Source of the DNA: Montifringilla adamsi
Taxonomy: Eukaryota; Chordata; Aves; Passeriformes; Passeridae
Direction of reading: 5' to 3'
Assembly (NCBI GenBank): GCA_017590115.1
Contig: JAGGNK010012114.1
Location: forward strand, 937,467-1,001,466
Length of the DNA: 64,000 nt
The notes beneath the pieces were generated by a model. It was not told the DNA's origin. It was given only the letters and a program-made list of their open reading frames with translations, and ran no database searches. A program made the position numbers and the translations under genes. Positions 61,138-64,000 of this stretch are shown one piece after another. Positions within the stretch are counted from its first letter, which is position 1, and every line of letters starts with the position of its first letter.

Positions 61138-64000
61138 ACACAGTTAAATCTCAAGAGAACTTAATAACTTACAAGTCAGTGTTTAAAAAACATATCCAAA
61201 CAATTTTTCAGTAGATTGGCACAAAAGTCACTACAATATTGATATTACTTTTTGGTGCTAGATTTCTTTGCTATGTGTTTAAGAATGTGCTACCTCAAAC
61301 TGCTTATCTCAGCACAATTATTGTTTAACACTGCAGGTTATTGAAGAAGGTTAGCTACAAATTTAGAGGTCTGTTAAGTCCACAGTTTCTGTGGAACACA
61401 TGAATGAACATATTGAAAAGGTGGAGTGAAAGTTTTTTGAAATCATTTAACAGAAGGGTTTTTTCCTTTGATGACACACTTTGCTAATAACAAGTGTGTG
61501 GGGTTTGTTTTCTGAAAGAAATCTAACCAGTCTGATGAAAGATGATTCACAAATGCATGTTTTTCCTTGATACTTATTTAAGTTAAACACTAGTGGTTTG
61601 CAATTTTTTCTCTTTTTCCTCAGCATCAGTGAGCCTCTCCACATATTCTTGGTGACTAGTACTCTGCATATGATACATTTGCATAAAGAAACCTACAATT
61701 ACTCCAAGCACAGTCCGCACACAGGTCACAAGCAGTATCTTTGGCTACTTGTAAAATAGCAATTTTTTACAAGTGTTCACAATGTTGAGAGCTTTTGCAG
61801 AGGACAAAAAACTTGGAATGTGTCAGAATTCATCTGATGTTATCTGCAGGATCATAGTTCCCCTAGAAATTAACAGCTATAAGCAAAAGATAAAGCATTA
61901 CAATAACAAAAATGGTCCTGAAAGACTCTGATAACACTAAAAATTAATTCTGCTAGATGTTGTATCATTGAATAACACTGCACTACATCAGCACTTACCA
62001 GAAAACAGTCTAATAAAAAATCTCCATATAAAAAAACCATGTATAACCCAAACCCAAGTTATAACCCATTTAGCTCTGCTTTATCAGCTATATTTCACAC
62101 ATATTGTGTAAAACCTACAATTAATGTATATCAGAAACTATGTCCAAAATTATTTTTAGATTCAAGTCATTCAGCTTTTTTACATTTCATTCCTCTCAAA
62201 CAGAATTGTCTAATGGTCTTATACAGTACTGTTCATCCTAAGCAGCTGCAAAGCCTCTAAAGTCAGCAAAATGTCCTTCAGGTAATACACTGCAAAACTA
62301 GTAGTGATCTTTGAAATTACTCATAGAGTTCGGTTCTAAAGGACTGTTATTTCTGGCTATTCCACCTACTGGGAAAACATCTTATGTCATTTCTGCTGCA
62401 TTACACTGGAAATACTGAATGCCTAGTCATTGCTCCTGTCTGCATGCCTGTACCTATGAATCACAAAAAAAGTAAATGTTTCAAATTTCCTAAATATTAA
62501 TTACAAGTGTGCATATGCTGTGATGTAACACACAAACTAGAAAAAAATTAAAGACAATTTAAAAAAATACAGTCCAAGCAATGAACATTGAACACTGCCA
62601 GTGTGATGAATCTTAAGATCACCCACTGTGTTCTGGTTTTGTAAACACAGATGAGGGCATTTAATGTAACCAAAGACATAAAAAAATCAACACATTATGT
62701 AAATTCAATAATAAATGTAAAATGATAAATTAGCAAGCAACTATTCAATTATTGCTGTGACTAATTCCTGTAGACAGTGCCACAGTAAATGAACCTGAAC
62801 TTGTTCTGGTTGACTGCTGTGTTCTGTTGAAACATTTCCATTTGGTTTGTTTGCCATTTATGTAGATCAGTGAAGTAGATAGCATCTGTTTAATGAGCTC
62901 CCACTTCATTACAGAGCTGCACTACTTACTGAGTCATTCTTCTTAAGCATGCAGTCTGCATAATCTGGTGTTGTTTTAAAGCAAATACTAATTTATGATT
63001 ACCTGTTACATTAGGCCACTGAAAATTGTACTTACAGTGGCTTGCATGAGCCGAATACTAATAGCCTTATTATGGATTGTAGTGATGTTTCATGCTTACA
63101 GTCTGTGAACATAAATTCCCATCTCAAGCATATTGGCTGAACAATGCAGACAGTGTAAAAAAGAAAAGGGATAAAATACATTCACTTGCAAAACACACAA
63201 ATTACATTTTCCATGGCCATCAAAAACAGAAATGTAGGGGATAATCAGAACCATTTCAGTGATACTATGCTACCAATATAGATAGTTAAATCATAACAGA
63301 ATTATTCATCAAAGTGTCGTGATTGTTATGTAATTGATATCACAATGATGGGTAACCAGATCTTTTACTGAATAAGACGATGACAAAGTCTTCAAAAATA
63401 TTACAGTTATTAGAGATATAACTGGTAATCTCCAGATCATGTAAAACCTGCAGATTACAGCTGTAAATGTGAACAAGGAGGTGATAAATAAAACTTGTAT
63501 TATGGTTCCAACCTGGCCAAATTGCACCTTCAGGTCAGATCAGATCCATAGAACTAGAATAGGCATCACCATGCAACAGAAAATTTACTTCAGGAAAGTC
63601 CACTGGATATCTTTTCCAACATTTAAGCCACAAAACTTTCCCCATACTTTAAAAACATTTGTGTTCCATAGCACACAGCAAGGCAGTAAATAATTGCATA
63701 ATCCTCTACTCTGCTCGCATAGTCCCTAGCACTATGACTTGAGAGATAATTCTGTCCTAAACCACTAAATTGTTTTAAAGAGTCAATGTCAGTGCTTGTC
63801 TGCTCAGAATAACTAGCTCTGGAGTGTACAAGAGCAATTGCTATTATAGAGAGAAGGAAGAAGTCCAAGTGATCTGCAAATCACCCATTAAGTAATACTG
63901 GCCACATCTGCCTAATCTTTCTTTTACAAGGAAATATTGAAAACAAGAATGTTGCCCTAAACTTCAGACAAGAAACTTAACCAAGAACATTCTGGAGCAA
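61138..64000. other. Unique AT-rich DNA, no gene seen
   Basis: No exon, RNA gene or transposon was recognised to the end of the window. Frames of 60-81 codons on both strands match nothing known. Confidence 0.5.

Noticed and set aside
1..64000. CRISPR arrays, operons, riboswitches, phage or plasmid modules
   Set aside because: None is present. There are no regularly spaced repeats, no dense coding and no bacterial gene signatures; the DNA is vertebrate.

Overview
The window looks like AT-rich, gene-poor vertebrate nuclear DNA, almost certainly from a bird and probably a songbird. The main evidence is eight or nine fragments of CR1 (chicken repeat 1) LINE retrotransposons carrying the CR1 3' tail of ATTCTRTG-like octamers. 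Two avian endogenous-retrovirus LTRs support this: an ERVL-type LTR and an LTR of a kind I associate with passerine genomes. There is no operon structure, no dense coding, no CpG island and no protein-coding gene I can recognise. Open frames never exceed about 146 codons, which is the length chance produces in this much sequence. The window is most easily read as intergenic DNA or a large intron.

Layout from left to right: unique DNA to about 2.7 kb; a minus-strand CR1 with an internal deletion (2.7-3.9 kb); unique DNA with a poly-A tract; a plus-strand CR1 3' end (7.0-7.6 kb); an old minus-strand CR1 (10.8-11.1 kb); a purine-rich stretch (15.5-16.1 kb); and a repeat cluster from 17.1 to 20.3 kb. 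The cluster holds an unassigned G-rich block, a minus-strand LTR, a rare 5'-end-bearing CR1 with endonuclease motifs, and a second CR1 3' fragment in the same orientation.

From 20.3 to 35.3 kb the DNA is mostly unique, with simple repeats, a facing poly-T/poly-A pair near 30 kb, a 20-bp palindrome, and a perfect 95-bp direct duplication 2,014 bp apart (32.3 and 34.4 kb). An ERVL LTR (35.4-36.4 kb) is followed directly by a 1.5-kb plus-strand CR1 with reverse-transcriptase remnants (36.7-38.1 kb). From 38 to 54.7 kb the DNA is mostly unique. It holds a 36-base poly-A, a compact G-quadruplex motif (44.9 kb), one short CR1 remnant (47.6 kb) and a perfect RFX X-box palindrome beside homeodomain-like sites (50.5 kb). 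The right end has a minus-strand CR1 (54.7-55.5 kb), a T11A14 hairpin-prone tract, a strong short hairpin at 60.06 kb and a plus-strand CR1 (60.3-61.1 kb).

All mobile elements are decayed and none can encode a working protein. I found no convincing undescribed biological system. The items most worth checking are the exact 95-bp duplication, the RFX/homeodomain cluster, the 60.06-kb hairpin, and the 5'-bearing CR1 beside the LTR. Family assignments come from recognising consensus sequences by memory. They were not checked by database search, and boundaries are approximate unless stated.
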